Shown piece after piece: positions 7,838 to 16,463 of a DNA stretch of 32,116 nucleotides. Under the pieces are notes generated by a model. The model was not told where the DNA came from and did not search any database. It saw nothing but the letters and a program-made list of their open reading frames with translations. The number at the start of each line of letters is the position of its first letter. Within the stretch, counting starts at the first letter, position 1. The stretch is taken from positions 1-32,116 of the forward strand of contig VBHQ01000010.1 in NCBI GenBank assembly GCA_005880395.1. The letters are read 5' to 3'. The stretch comes from Chloroflexota bacterium. Lineage in GTDB: Bacteria > Chloroflexota > Dormibacteria > CF-121. Both the position numbers and the translations under genes were made by a program.

Positions 7838-8197
7838 ATGAAGTACGTCCTGCTGTTCACAGGCACGAAGGAAGGCGAACGAGCGTGGGAGACGATGCCA
7901 GAGGCGCAGCGCAACGGCGCGATGGCACAGGTCGACAACTGGTTTCAAAAGCATGCCAGCAAGGTTCGGGGTGGATTCCAGCTGCAGCCCGAGCGGACGG
8001 CCACCACGGTGCGCTTCAATAACGGCAAGCCGGTGGTCACCGACGGACCGTTCATCGAAGGGAAGGAGTCCATCGGCGGCTACGCTGAGGTCGACGTCGC
8101 CGACCTCGACGAGGCGATCGCCATGGCGAAAGAATGGCCGACGCTTGGGCCGGTCGAGGTGCGCCCCGTCGTCGACCGTGGTGAAGCGCAGCGATAA
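7838..8197 (+). CDS. YCII-related (DGPF domain) protein
   Basis: This 119-residue protein shows the YCII/DGPF signature: an N-terminal strand MKYVLLFTG, a helix with EAQRNGAMAQVDNW, then VVTDGPFIEGKESIGGYAEVDVADLDEAIAMA and the closing EVRPVVD strand. It is a small ferredoxin-like dimeric fold, with enzymatic activity unknown in most members. DGPF proteins are commonly encoded next to ECF42-type sigma factors, as here, and are thought to be part of the same signalling unit. The ATG is preceded by AAAGGAG at a good distance. Its TAA stop overlaps the frame of the sigma factor gene. Confidence 0.92.
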   Translation: MKYVLLFTGTKEGERAWETMPEAQRNGAMAQVDNWFQKHASKVRGGFQLQPERTATTVRFNNGKPVVTDGPFIEGKESIGGYAEVDVADLDEAIAMAKEWPTLGPVEVRPVVDRGEAQR

Positions 8198-9405
8198 GCG
8201 AGCAGCAGGCCGCGACCGACGCCGCCCTCACAGCGGTCTTTCGCGAAGAGGCCGGCCGCTTGACGGCGGCGTTGGTTCGGACGCTTGGCGACTTCGACCT
8301 CGCCGAGGAGCTGGTCCAGGAGTCGCTGCTGGAAGCGCTCGAGCACTGGCCGAAAGATGGGATTCCGCAACGCCCCGGCGCCTGGTTGTTGATCACGGCG
8401 AGACGGAAAGGCCTGGACCGCCTCCGGCGCGAGGCGCGTTACCGCGAGAAGCTGGCGTTGCTCGAGGGAGATCTCATGAGTGACGACACCGCTGAAGGCG
8501 ACGACCGGCTCCGGCTGATCTTTACCTGCTGCCATCCGGCGCTGCCCCGAGACGCCCAGGTCGCGCTCACCCTGCGGGCGGTCGCCGGTTTGACCACGAC
8601 CGAGATCGCCCGGGCGTTCATCACCAACGAGGCCACCATCGCCCAGCGCATCGTGCGCGCCAAACGAAAGATCGTCGAGGCCAACATTCCATATCGAGTT
8701 CCGAACGAAAGCGAGATGGCCGACCGGGTCGGCGAGGTGCTCTCGGTGCTCTACCTGATGTTCAATGAAGGCTACCTCGCCACGACGGGCGCCCGCGCAT
8801 CGAGGCGCGACCTTGCCGAAGATGCGGCCTGGCTGGCAGGCCTGATGGTGCGGCTGATGCCCAAGGAGGCCGAGGCGATCGGGCTTCTCGCCCTGATGCG
8901 CCTGCACCTGGCGCGGTCGGATGCACGCTTCGACGCCGCCGGCAACCTCGTGCTCCTCCAGGAGCAGGACCGCCGTCGGTGGGACCAGGAGCGAATCAGC
9001 TCAGCGCTCGCCTTGTTGCGCCGCGCCGGCGAGCTTCGGCAACCTGGGCCGTACCAGTTGCAAGCTGCCATCGCGGCGTGTCACGCCGAGTCGCCATCAT
9101 GGGAGGGGACCGATTGGCAGCAGATCGTGGCGCTCTATGACGCTCTCGTCGACCTCACGCCGTCACCCGTCATCCGCCTGAATCGGGCCATCGCGCGGCG
9201 CTACCTCAACGGCCCCGCCATTGCGCTCGAGGAGGTGAACGACCTGGAGTGGGCGCTCGACAACTATTACTTGTTCCATGCGACGCGGGCCGAGCTGCTG
9301 CGAGATCTCGGCAGGACAGCGGAGGCGGATCTGGCGGTGCGTCGAGCGCTCCGGTTGACGACCAATCCAGCCGAGCAGGCACTGCTTCGCAAACGCCTGA
9401 GCTGA
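8194..9405 (+). CDS. ECF42-type RNA polymerase sigma factor
   Basis: The protein has sigma region 2 (AVFREEAGRLTAALVRTLGDFDLAEELVQESLLEALEHWP...ARRKGLDRLRR), region 4 (TLRAVAGLTTTEIARAFITNEATIAQRIVRAKRKI) and the long C-terminal extension typical of ECF42 factors: the DUF6596-like part (FNEGYLATTG...) and a TPR-like helical part near the end. The first conventional start, TTG 8260, would cut the conserved beginning of region 2. The frame is open upstream to 8185, and the residues there (SEQQAATDAALTAVF) look like a normal ECF N-terminus. The only plausible initiator is ATA at 8194, overlapping the YCII stop as ATAA. From there the length is 403 residues, normal for the family. The start is thus non-canonical or the base is miscalled. 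Confidence 0.88.
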   Translation: MSEQQAATDAALTAVFREEAGRLTAALVRTLGDFDLAEELVQESLLEALEHWPKDGIPQRPGAWLLITARRKGLDRLRREARYREKLALLEGDLMSDDTAEGDDRLRLIFTCCHPALPRDAQVALTLRAVAGLTTTEIARAFITNEATIAQRIVRAKRKIVEANIPYRVPNESEMADRVGEVLSVLYLMFNEGYLATTGARASRRDLAEDAAWLAGLMVRLMPKEAEAIGLLALMRLHLARSDARFDAAGNLVLLQEQDRRRWDQERISSALALLRRAGELRQPGPYQLQAAIAACHAESPSWEGTDWQQIVALYDALVDLTPSPVIRLNRAIARRYLNGPAIALEEVNDLEWALDNYYLFHATRAELLRDLGRTAEADLAVRRALRLTTNPAEQALLRKRLS

Positions 9406-9447
9406 ACCCGGTCTAGCGTCTTCGCTGCCCTACGATTAGGCGACGCA

Positions 9448-9993
9448 ATGGCCCGGAAAGATCCCGGATACGCGCTCAAGAGCCCCCGCGGACGTCCGCA
9501 CAACTTCGCCGCGCGCATCTTCGACTACATCGAGGACGGTATATACATCGTCGTCGCGGCGCTCCTGGTCGTCGCCGGCGTCGTCGTCTTATGGAACGCG
9601 GTTGTTCAGCTGATTCAGGACGTAGGTCATACCGGCCTGAGCCAGCTCGTGATCAACGTCCTTGATAACGGACTTCTGTTATTCATCGTGGCGGAGCTCT
9701 TACACACCGTCCGCGCCACCATCCAGGAGCGGACCCTGGTCGTCGAGCCATTTCTCATTGTTGGGCTCATCGCCGGTGTACGCCGGTTGCTCGTTTTAAC
9801 GGCGCAGCTGGCCGCGCAAAACACCAATCCAGGCTCGAATCAGACTTCCCCAGCGAGCCAGTTCACGTGGGCTCATCAAGGCATCGAGATGACCGTCTTG
9901 CTGGGACTCATCCTGGGCATGACGATCGCTCTGGTTCTTTATCACCGGTACCACGGCCGGGCCAGTCTCGAAGACGAGAGCGTGGATCGCTGA
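9448..9993 (+). CDS. PsiE-like (phosphate-starvation-inducible E family) membrane protein
   Basis: This 181-residue protein has four transmembrane segments, about residues 31-53, 66-88, 97-121 and 143-165. The pattern LLLFIVAELLHTVRATI...LVVEPFLIVGLIAGVRRLLVLTAQ fits the PsiE family (conserved Glu, EPFL and IaxVRR positions). The function of PsiE proteins is not established. The ATG at 9448 has no Shine-Dalgarno but has a -10-like TACGAT 11 bases upstream (9431-9436), so its leader is very short. It ends 2 bases before the proposed start of the glycosylase gene. Confidence 0.75.
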   Translation: MARKDPGYALKSPRGRPHNFAARIFDYIEDGIYIVVAALLVVAGVVVLWNAVVQLIQDVGHTGLSQLVINVLDNGLLLFIVAELLHTVRATIQERTLVVEPFLIVGLIAGVRRLLVLTAQLAAQNTNPGSNQTSPASQFTWAHQGIEMTVLLGLILGMTIALVLYHRYHGRASLEDESVDR

Positions 9994-9995
9994 GC

Positions 9996-10913
9996 TTGGC
10001 TCGCAAATCAACCGAACACTTTGAAATGGTGCCGAGGGGGCCGTTCGACCTGGAAAATCAGGCCGGTCGGTTCGGCGGATGGCCGAAGTTACGCGATGCG
10101 ATCGTCATGGCCTTCCCGATCGAAGGATGGACCGCCTCCGCCGCCGTCGTCATGCGCCAAGAAGGAGCACGGATCACCGGCGAGGTCCATGGAGCGGACG
10201 GGGCGATCGCCGAACAGGCCTGGGCCCAGGCGTTGGCGACGCTCTCGCTTGATGTCGATGGGATTGGGTTTGTCGAGGTGGGGAAACGCGACCCCGTGAT
10301 CGGCCGTCTACAAGCGGAACACAAGAATCTCCGGCCCGTGTTGTTTCACTCGCCGTACGAGGCGGCGTGTGCCTTCTTGATCGGTCATCGCATCACCATC
10401 CTCCAGACACGCCGCATTCGCCAGGTGATGGCCGAGGCGGCCGGCGCGGCGATCACAATTGACGGCAGCGCATTTTACGCGTTTCCGGATCCGCACGCGC
10501 TGTTGAAGCTCGAGGATTTTCCGGGCGTCTCATCGATCAAGGTGGAGCGATTGCACGCAGCGGCGCGAGCGGCACTCGATGGCACCCTCGACCGGCAGCA
10601 GCTGCGGGCGCTACCGGAGACCAACGGCCTGGAGGTGCTGCGGGCACTTCCAGGTATCGGCGAATACTTTGCGCAGGGCATCCTGATGCGGGGCGCCGGT
10701 CTGGTCGATGCCGTGACCGATGACGACCTCACACCACGAGCTATCGAGCTGCTCTATGGGCTCAAGGCACGGCCGACGCGCGATGAGGTGCTGAAGCGTG
10801 CCGAGGCCTGGCGGCCATTTCGAATGTGGGCCGTAGTTCTGCTCAACGTCTGGCTCCGGAGCCAGCCGGCCGACGTCATTGGTCGGCGACAAACCCGACG
10901 ACGCCCCAAGTAA
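9996..10913 (+). CDS. DNA-3-methyladenine glycosylase II-like (AlkA/HhH-GPD) protein
   Basis: This base-excision repair glycosylase has about 305 residues. The N-terminal AlkA-type half begins FEMVPRGPFDL and continues to about residue 105. The helix-hairpin-helix is LPGIGEYFAQGI (G220-I-G222), followed by DAVTDDDL, where D244 aligns with the catalytic aspartate of the GPD loop. It should remove alkylated purines from DNA. The TTG at 9996 is chosen because homologous N-termini begin just before the FEMVPRGPF strand; ATG 10026 would cut it, and the frame further upstream overlaps the PsiE gene and looks non-coding. The PsiE stop lies just ahead, so the pair may be co-transcribed. Confidence 0.85.
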   Translation: MARKSTEHFEMVPRGPFDLENQAGRFGGWPKLRDAIVMAFPIEGWTASAAVVMRQEGARITGEVHGADGAIAEQAWAQALATLSLDVDGIGFVEVGKRDPVIGRLQAEHKNLRPVLFHSPYEAACAFLIGHRITILQTRRIRQVMAEAAGAAITIDGSAFYAFPDPHALLKLEDFPGVSSIKVERLHAAARAALDGTLDRQQLRALPETNGLEVLRALPGIGEYFAQGILMRGAGLVDAVTDDDLTPRAIELLYGLKARPTRDEVLKRAEAWRPFRMWAVVLLNVWLRSQPADVIGRRQTRRRPK

Positions 10914-10923
10914 GGTACTCGCG

Positions 10924-11106
10924 ATGCGGAGCTTCATGAACCTTGGGCTGGGTTGCAGCGGCTGCGTCACATTCATCGGGATCATCCTGAGCGCAACCGT
11001 GATCTTCATCCACTTCGGATTCCCGCTGGTCGTCGTCGGCGTGCTGGGCCTGATCGGATTTGGCATTGGCCGCGCCGTTTTTCGCGAACCGCGCCAATAT
11101 CCTTGA
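10924..11106 (+). CDS. Small membrane protein, two transmembrane segments
   Basis: This 60-residue protein starts at ATG 10924, with AAGG about 8 bases upstream. It has two hydrophobic segments, about residues 13-29 and 31-49, and a short basic tail (GRAVFREPRQYP). Two cysteines sit at the first membrane boundary (GLGCSGCV). No family is recognised. Its TGA overlaps the TTG start of the GH15 gene (TTGA), which supports both gene models and suggests coupled translation. Confidence 0.6.
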   Translation: MRSFMNLGLGCSGCVTFIGIILSATVIFIHFGFPLVVVGVLGLIGFGIGRAVFREPRQYP

Positions 11107-12857
11107 CCGAGCGCGAGACGCGCTATCCGCCGATCAGTGACTACGGGGTGATCGGCGACCTTCGGTCGGCGGCGTTAGTCAGTAAACAGGGGTCGATCGA
11201 CTGGCTCTGCCTGCCTCGCTTCGATTCCGCTTGGGTCTTTGGACGGCTGCTCGACTGGGATCGTGGTGGCTACTTCCACTGGATGCCGATCCCTCTCGCG
11301 CGGAAACCGCTGAAGCCTCCCGAATCGCTGCGCGTGATTCGCATGCTGCAGCCCATCGCCGGATCCACGCGCTGGCGGGCGACCTTCAAGCCTCGGTTCG
11401 ACTATGGTCGCCAGCAACCTGAATTGAAACTCGTACGGGCTGGCATGCTCGGCGCGGCCGGCCCATCGGGAAGGCTCTTTCTTCAATACCCGGCCGATGC
11501 CGAGGTCGAGGTTCACGACGGGATTGCGACGATCACCGGTAATGCCATGCCAGGCCATCGAGCCTGCCTCGAATTGCATTACCTGGAAAAGGGTGGGGCG
11601 CCCGCGGCCATGTCGATCGACGATGCCCACACGATGTTGCACCAGACCGACGATTTCTGGGTCGCCTGGCTGCGAGCGATCAAATATAAAGGCCGCTATG
11701 ACGAGCCGCTCCATCGGTCGGCGCTCGCCCTGAAGTTGATGCAGTACGTCCCGACCGGCGCGTTTGTCGCAGCGCCCACCAGCTCATTGCCGGAAAGTCC
11801 GGGTTGCTCGCTGAACTGGGACTACCGCTACACCTGGATTCGGGACACCTCGGACCTTGTCAACGCGTTGAGCCAGATGGGATTTAAGGACGAGGCCAAT
11901 CGGTTTCTGCGCTGGGCGCGCATAGCTCATGACCGCCATCCGAAGAACTTCCAGATCATGTACAGGATCGATGGCGACGATCGACTCCCGGAATATGCCC
12001 TCGACGACCTGGAGGGTTATCGCGGATCGAGACCGGTTCGCATCGGCAACGCGGCGGTCGAACAACTGCAACTGGATACGTACGGCGAACTGATTCAGAC
12101 CGCGTTCACCGCCTGGCAGATGAGTCGCACCTTTCCGCGGCTCCGCCGGCGGATCATGCTCGAGATCGTCGACCACATCCTGGCGGAGTGGGACCAGGAG
12201 GACTCAGGCATCTGGGAGGCGCGGCGGCGACCGCGAAAGTACACCTACTCCAGAGTGATGCTCTGGGTTGGTCTTGACCGAGCGCTGAAGATGGACGGCG
12301 TTCTGCGGCTGGGGGCACGTCGACGAGCGGCGGTGCGGCACACGCGCGAACTCATCAAGCGGCAGGTGATCGAGCAGGGTTATGACAAGGAGATTGGTGC
12401 CTTCACCCAGGCGCTTGGTTACAAGGACCTCGATGCCACCGCGCTCTCGATTCCGATGTACGAAATGTTGCCGGCGACCGATCCCCGGGTGATCTCGACG
12501 GTCAACGTGTTACAGGAGAAGCTCAGCAGGAACGGCTTTCTTTATCGGTATGTCCCCAGTGAATCCGAGTTCCATCAACCCGAAGGCGTCTTCATCATCT
12601 GTACCCTCTGGATGGTCAATGTCCTGGCGCAAATGGGACGCCTCGAGGAAGCGGAAGCCCTCTTCAGCAAAGTGACGGAAACATCCAACGATCTGGGGCT
12701 GTTTGCCGAAGAATTCGATCCGAAGAACGGGGAGATGCTCGGAAATTTCCCGCAGGCCCTCACCCACCTGGGCGTGATCAACGCCGTCTTCAACCTCGAA
12801 AACCGGCCCTCGGGCAAGGGCCGGCGTTCGGGCAAACCGCACCAGAACAGCGGATAG
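11103..12857 (+). CDS. Glycoside hydrolase family 15 (glucoamylase-like) protein
   Basis: This 584-residue protein has the full-length GH15 layout: an N-terminal beta-sandwich (YPPISDYGVIGDLRSAALVSKQGSIDWLCLPRFDS) and an (alpha/alpha)6 barrel. Barrel motifs are YRYTWIRD (from about 241), LEGYRGSRPVRIGNAA, GIWEAR with the probable general acid E372, and GLFAEEFDP with the probable general base E536, then GNFPQALTHLGVINA. The reaction is release of glucose from alpha-glucosides; members include glucoamylases, isomaltose-type glucohydrolases and trehalases, and the substrate cannot be told here. There is no signal peptide, so it is cytoplasmic. The TTG at 11103 overlaps the previous stop (TTGA). 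The frame upstream of it is the shadow of the small membrane protein gene. Confidence 0.92.
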   Translation: MTERETRYPPISDYGVIGDLRSAALVSKQGSIDWLCLPRFDSAWVFGRLLDWDRGGYFHWMPIPLARKPLKPPESLRVIRMLQPIAGSTRWRATFKPRFDYGRQQPELKLVRAGMLGAAGPSGRLFLQYPADAEVEVHDGIATITGNAMPGHRACLELHYLEKGGAPAAMSIDDAHTMLHQTDDFWVAWLRAIKYKGRYDEPLHRSALALKLMQYVPTGAFVAAPTSSLPESPGCSLNWDYRYTWIRDTSDLVNALSQMGFKDEANRFLRWARIAHDRHPKNFQIMYRIDGDDRLPEYALDDLEGYRGSRPVRIGNAAVEQLQLDTYGELIQTAFTAWQMSRTFPRLRRRIMLEIVDHILAEWDQEDSGIWEARRRPRKYTYSRVMLWVGLDRALKMDGVLRLGARRRAAVRHTRELIKRQVIEQGYDKEIGAFTQALGYKDLDATALSIPMYEMLPATDPRVISTVNVLQEKLSRNGFLYRYVPSESEFHQPEGVFIICTLWMVNVLAQMGRLEEAEALFSKVTETSNDLGLFAEEFDPKNGEMLGNFPQALTHLGVINAVFNLENRPSGKGRRSGKPHQNSG

Positions 12858-12871
12858 AATCGACAGGCTGC

Positions 12872-12965
12872 GGAGCGGTCGCCTAGTCCGGTCGAGGGCG
12901 CGGCACTGGAAATGCCGTAACCGGGGTAACTCGGTTCGCGAGTTCGAATCTCGCCCGCTCCGCCA
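12872..12965 (+). tRNA. tRNA-Ser (anticodon GGA), CCA encoded
   Basis: The acceptor stem GGAGCGG (12872-12878) pairs perfectly with CCGCTCC (12955-12961), with discriminator G12962 and encoded CCA (12963-12965). The anticodon stem CGGCA/TGCCG encloses CTGGAAA, anticodon GGA at 12908-12910, reading UCC and UCU. A long variable arm follows, as expected for class II tRNA-Ser. The T arm is GCGAG-TTCGAAT-CTCGC. All parts are intact. It follows the GH15 stop by 14 bases. Confidence 0.97.
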
Positions 12966-13020
12966 CCACGTCTGGTAGCCGCCGAAGTGATCGCCTTCAG
13001 GCCGGCATGATGGCGGCGAC

Positions 13021-14676
13021 TCACTGAATGAGGTACGAATTCACACCAGGAGCTGGCGCAAACCGGATGTTGAACTGCACTAGCAACCCTGGGGTGCCAG
13101 GAACAATCGTCCCGGGAGCCGGGCAGGTGGCCGTCGATCCCGGGGTATTGCCGAGCACGTTGCCGTTCTGGAGTCGAAGATCGGGGGCGATAAACTCGCC
13201 GTTGATCGCGTACTGGGCAGCGGAGCCCGCGAGTCCGTTGTAGGGAATGGTATTGTGCGGCCCAAGCTCCACCCCTGTGAGGGTCATGCTCGAACTCGCA
13301 CCTGCACTGTAGACCGTCCCCCACACTTGATACCGCGGGTTGGCCGAGGTGCTGGCATCGAAGGTCTCGCTCCAGACTGTGCCCGAGACGGTATTGGTCT
13401 TCGGGAAGTAGAACGCCAGGTGCTGAGTACCGGTCGGGATTAGGCTCGGCGCGACGAAGAACACGCTGCCAGCCCCCGCCAGATCGCTATTACTGGCGGA
13501 GTACGTGCTGGTCGTGTCCATGACAAACTCGACGCCGTTGGTTCCGTCCGCAGCCGCCGGCAAGTCGGTCACCCCATCGCTGCCGTTGTAATGGGGCAGG
13601 CCATCGCTGGTATTCGCGATATAGCCGCCCGTTGTCGTCAGATTCGCCCCCACAAAGTAGTAGATGCCGTTGAGGAAGATGTAGACACTGTTCTTTGCGT
13701 CCCCACTCATGTTCCATGGAATCGACAGGTTCTGCGTGTACTTGCCGGGCACATAGATGTAGTAGTCCTGGGCGGTGCTGTTGGTGATCGTCACCTTGCT
13801 ACCACCGATGGCCGTGTAGTTGGCGATGAGTTGCGAGTTCCCCGGAGCAATATGGGTGCGCCCCGGATTCGTTGGCGTGATCGAGCTGGTGTCCGGCCCG
13901 AAATAGTCCGGCTGCGGATCGATACCGCTTCCGAAGGCCACCGGCGAGACCCAGAAGGTAAACAGCGCGTGGTTGTCGCTGGCCTGGTTGACGGTCATGT
14001 CCCCGTTGACATTTAGCGATGCCTGGTTCGGATTGGGCACGTGGAACTTGGCATTGCTGACCGAGGTCCCGAAAAGGGACGGAGTGCACACGTCCGCGCC
14101 GTCCTGCCCGTCATCGATCTGCGCGTAACCATTCTGGTCGTCGAGGATGGTATTGCCGCTGCCGCCCGACTGAAAGGCAAAGAGGGCATAGGTCTTGGGA
14201 TCGGTTCCCGCTTCCGCCACGGCATTGACCCCGATGAGGACGGTTGCGATGCCCAGCACCTTGGCGAAGCTCGTCGGGGCGGTCTTTTGCGCCGTGACCT
14301 TGACTTGCTTGCTGTCGTAGCCGATTGGTGCCGAGACGGTAACCGTATAGCCCCCAACCACATCGCTGATGGGGGTTGCGTTGTAAAAGGAGCTGCCGCT
14401 TCCATTGGTCGGTGTCAGCCCCAGGCTTTTGAACGTCTCCTGCATGGCCTGGTAGCGCGCGGACGCCGGATTCCCAGTCGGATTGGCGTTCGTGCCGACC
14501 AGTTCCTGAGCCCCGGCGAGCGCGCCGGCGTCAACGGCATTCTGCATGAAGCGACGTGCGAAATAGAGCTGGCCTGCGTCAACAGCGAGCGCCATCATGC
14601 CACAGATGGCAACCATCCCGAGTGCGACGAGCACCAGAACCTGCCCTCGCCGGCTTCGCCGAATATCTTGCAACAT
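13021..14676 (-). CDS. TadG-like pilus assembly protein with long exoplasmic domain
   Basis: This 551-residue protein begins with the Tad/TadG N-terminal segment: a basic leader (RRSRRGQ), a membrane helix VLVLVALGMVAICGMMALAVDAGQLYFARR, then MQNAVDAGALAGAQEL. The remaining ~470 residues are Gly/Ser/Thr/Asn-rich and beta-like, with few lysines, so most of the protein should lie outside the membrane. The large domain has no family I can name. Cysteines are rare (for example CTPSL and a pair flanking PAPGT near the C-terminus) and could form disulfides. It starts 2 bases after the TadE-like gene stop and is the last gene of the operon. Confidence 0.8.
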   Translation of the reverse strand: MLQDIRRSRRGQVLVLVALGMVAICGMMALAVDAGQLYFARRFMQNAVDAGALAGAQELVGTNANPTGNPASARYQAMQETFKSLGLTPTNGSGSSFYNATPISDVVGGYTVTVSAPIGYDSKQVKVTAQKTAPTSFAKVLGIATVLIGVNAVAEAGTDPKTYALFAFQSGGSGNTILDDQNGYAQIDDGQDGADVCTPSLFGTSVSNAKFHVPNPNQASLNVNGDMTVNQASDNHALFTFWVSPVAFGSGIDPQPDYFGPDTSSITPTNPGRTHIAPGNSQLIANYTAIGGSKVTITNSTAQDYYIYVPGKYTQNLSIPWNMSGDAKNSVYIFLNGIYYFVGANLTTTGGYIANTSDGLPHYNGSDGVTDLPAAADGTNGVEFVMDTTSTYSASNSDLAGAGSVFFVAPSLIPTGTQHLAFYFPKTNTVSGTVWSETFDASTSANPRYQVWGTVYSAGASSSMTLTGVELGPHNTIPYNGLAGSAAQYAINGEFIAPDLRLQNGNVLGNTPGSTATCPAPGTIVPGTPGLLVQFNIRFAPAPGVNSYLIQ

Positions 14677-14678
14677 CG

Positions 14679-15158
14679 CTAGTACTCCGCCCGCATGGAC
14701 GAGCTCGCTGTCAACGTGATCGGTCCGCCGATGGCATTCGTGATGATGTCCGTAAGCGGCGCGTAGAAATAGGTGACCTTGACCGTCACCTCGTTATGCC
14801 CAGGCGTCCGGTTTTGGGTGATCCAGATATAGCCGGTGTTCGGAGTCGTCGGAGTTGAGGGACAGGGCGTCGTCCCGCTGGCGATACAGGGGTCCTCCTG
14901 GAGGCTCACGCCACCGTCAATTTCTGCCTCGGTGGCCGCAATCAGAGTGGTGTCCGGCGGAGTGCTTCCGATGTTCTTGATCAGGATCAGCTGGCGGGCG
15001 CCATCGTGCGCCGCCTCGGCGATGGCCACGTAGGTGACAACGGCGCGGCCGAAGTCCAGCACCCCCAGCAGCAAGAGGAAAATTAGCGGAGCGAAGATAG
15101 CGAACTCCACAATTGCCTGCCCACCCTTCGCTCGCGGCAACGACCTCGACCGGCTCAT
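14679..15158 (-). CDS. TadE-like pseudopilin
   Basis: This 159-residue protein has the TadE signature at its N-terminus: a short basic leader, KGGQAIVEFAIFAPLIFLLLLGVLDFGRAVVTYVAIAEAAHDGARQ, that is Gly-Gln before a conserved Glu and one membrane helix (about residues 14-34). The C-terminal ~110 residues are exoplasmic, with two cysteines close together (CIASGTTPC) that may form a disulfide. TadE-type pseudopilins are minor components of Flp/Tad pili. The gene is butted against the previous one (zero spacing). Confidence 0.88.
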   Translation of the reverse strand: MSRSRSLPRAKGGQAIVEFAIFAPLIFLLLLGVLDFGRAVVTYVAIAEAAHDGARQLILIKNIGSTPPDTTLIAATEAEIDGGVSLQEDPCIASGTTPCPSTPTTPNTGYIWITQNRTPGHNEVTVKVTYFYAPLTDIITNAIGGPITLTASSSMRAEY

Positions 15159-15761
15159 CTAGTAGTCCGTCCTCATGCTGACCCCGGGATTGATGGTCAA
15201 AGGATTCCCAACGAGTTTCCCGAACAGAGGCGTGTAGAGCTGGAACTGGTAGCTCACCTTCACTGTGACGTCGTAGGTCTTCACGGCGTTGTTGTAATCG
15301 GCCACCCGGGTTTCGCTGGTGGGGCAGTTTGGATCGACGATGCTGTACGGCGGACAGATCCGAACGTTATTGGCCGGCACCACGATCCCGGTCCCCGTGA
15401 GCTCGTTCTGGACCGCCTGGCGGATGTTGTCGTCGGTTTGAACCGGGCAGTAGCTATACGGCGATGTGGCGCAGGTCGGAACGCGGGGTCCCAGGTAGAT
15501 GTTGACGATCCCGGTCCGTGCCCCTTCTCGGGCAGCGTTGGTAATGGCCACCTGGAAGTAATAGGCGCGGCCATAGTCCACCATGCCGAGCGTCAACAGG
15601 ATCAGCGTGGGGAGGATCAGCGCGAGCTCCACCATCGACTGTCCACGCCGGCCGCGCAGCCACGAGAAGATGCCCCTTGGCACAGGCACAACATATGGAG
15701 GCATTCCTACATGGGCTGTTACGGAATCTGACGTAGGGACCCTATCGGCGAGCTGTTGCAT
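15159..15761 (-). CDS. TadE-like pseudopilin, first gene of the Tad-type operon
   Basis: This protein of about 200 residues has the TadE motif RGRRGQSMVELALILPTLILLTLGMVDYGRAYYFQVAITNAAREGAR (from about residue 35). Its exoplasmic part carries several cysteines (CATSPYSYC, CPPYSIVDPNCP). The ATG at 15761 is chosen because GGAG lies about 9 bases upstream. An internal ATG at 15704 has its AGGA too close, and the frame further upstream to 16034 is the shadow of the divergent gene. No ATPase, platform or prepilin peptidase gene is in the window, so these three genes rely on a Tad apparatus encoded elsewhere or form an exported surface complex. Confidence 0.85.
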   Translation of the reverse strand: MQQLADRVPTSDSVTAHVGMPPYVVPVPRGIFSWLRGRRGQSMVELALILPTLILLTLGMVDYGRAYYFQVAITNAAREGARTGIVNIYLGPRVPTCATSPYSYCPVQTDDNIRQAVQNELTGTGIVVPANNVRICPPYSIVDPNCPTSETRVADYNNAVKTYDVTVKVSYQFQLYTPLFGKLVGNPLTINPGVSMRTDY

Positions 15762-15927
15762 GGTCGTGCGCTCCGGTAACAGAATGGCAACGTCCGCGCG
15801 ACGAGACTCGACGTATCGCCCGTCACGTCCAGGTGCGGTGTTGCGCTTGGCAAATGCAGACGGCCTAGCATTAGCGGAACATGCCGCGTGTGGACCGAGT
15901 GGCCGAGTGCAAGGGCCGGGCGCACGA

Positions 15928-16293
15928 ATGACTAAGCGCAGTTGGCGGACCGTAGCCTTTTGGGATCTTGCCCTGGTCGGCGGGCCGCTCGTAATCGCTG
16001 CGATTCTCGCATTTAACGGCTGGATCTGGGGCAACGTGCGCTCAGTCCTGCTCGCGATTTATGGACTTGAGCTGTTCCTTATGTTGCTGTCGGGTTGGGG
16101 CTCAGAGGCCCTCCGTTTACGCGGTAAGTCCTACGCGTCGTTTAACGCACCGGCTTTTAATGAGGTATATGCTCCGCCCGACCGTCCAGTCGCTCAAGAG
16201 GCGCAGAAGGGTCCGGGGATTAGGGATCCAATAGCTATTGGGCCGGGCATTTCGGTAGTCCTGCTGTTGCTTAGCGTCGCGATCTTTCACTGA
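15928..16293 (+). CDS. Small membrane protein, three transmembrane segments
   Basis: The predicted product of 121 residues has hydrophobic segments at about residues 7-30, 33-56 and 100-119. The loop between the second and third is soluble (RLRGKSYASFNAPAFNEVYAPPDRP). The ATG at 15928 is used because the frame upstream overlaps the divergent Tad operon. An AAGGG lies about 12 bases upstream, rather far for a ribosome site. No family is recognised. Confidence 0.55.
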   Translation: MTKRSWRTVAFWDLALVGGPLVIAAILAFNGWIWGNVRSVLLAIYGLELFLMLLSGWGSEALRLRGKSYASFNAPAFNEVYAPPDRPVAQEAQKGPGIRDPIAIGPGISVVLLLLSVAIFH

Positions 16294-16463
16294 CCCAGTC
16301 TTCGGCTCGAGCATCGCTTGCACCATCTTCTCGGACGCGGGTTCGAGCAGTTTGTCATCGACACCTGACCGACGTACAGGCCGCTGACCGCCGATTCGTG
16401 CACGCATTTCGCCGGACCACCTGCCGAACCTGCTCGCTCGTCCAGTGCGGTAGGGAACCTGGA

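Noticed and set aside
8080-8907. 275-codon minus-strand frame opposite the ECF sigma factor
   Set aside because: It overlaps a well-supported sigma factor and YCII gene; composition and lack of motifs mark it as a shadow.
12803-12824. Hairpin CCGGCCCT-loop-AGGGCCGG taken as a terminator
   Set aside because: It lies inside the last GH15 codons with no T tract, and the tRNA gene follows; GC-rich coding DNA often forms such stems.
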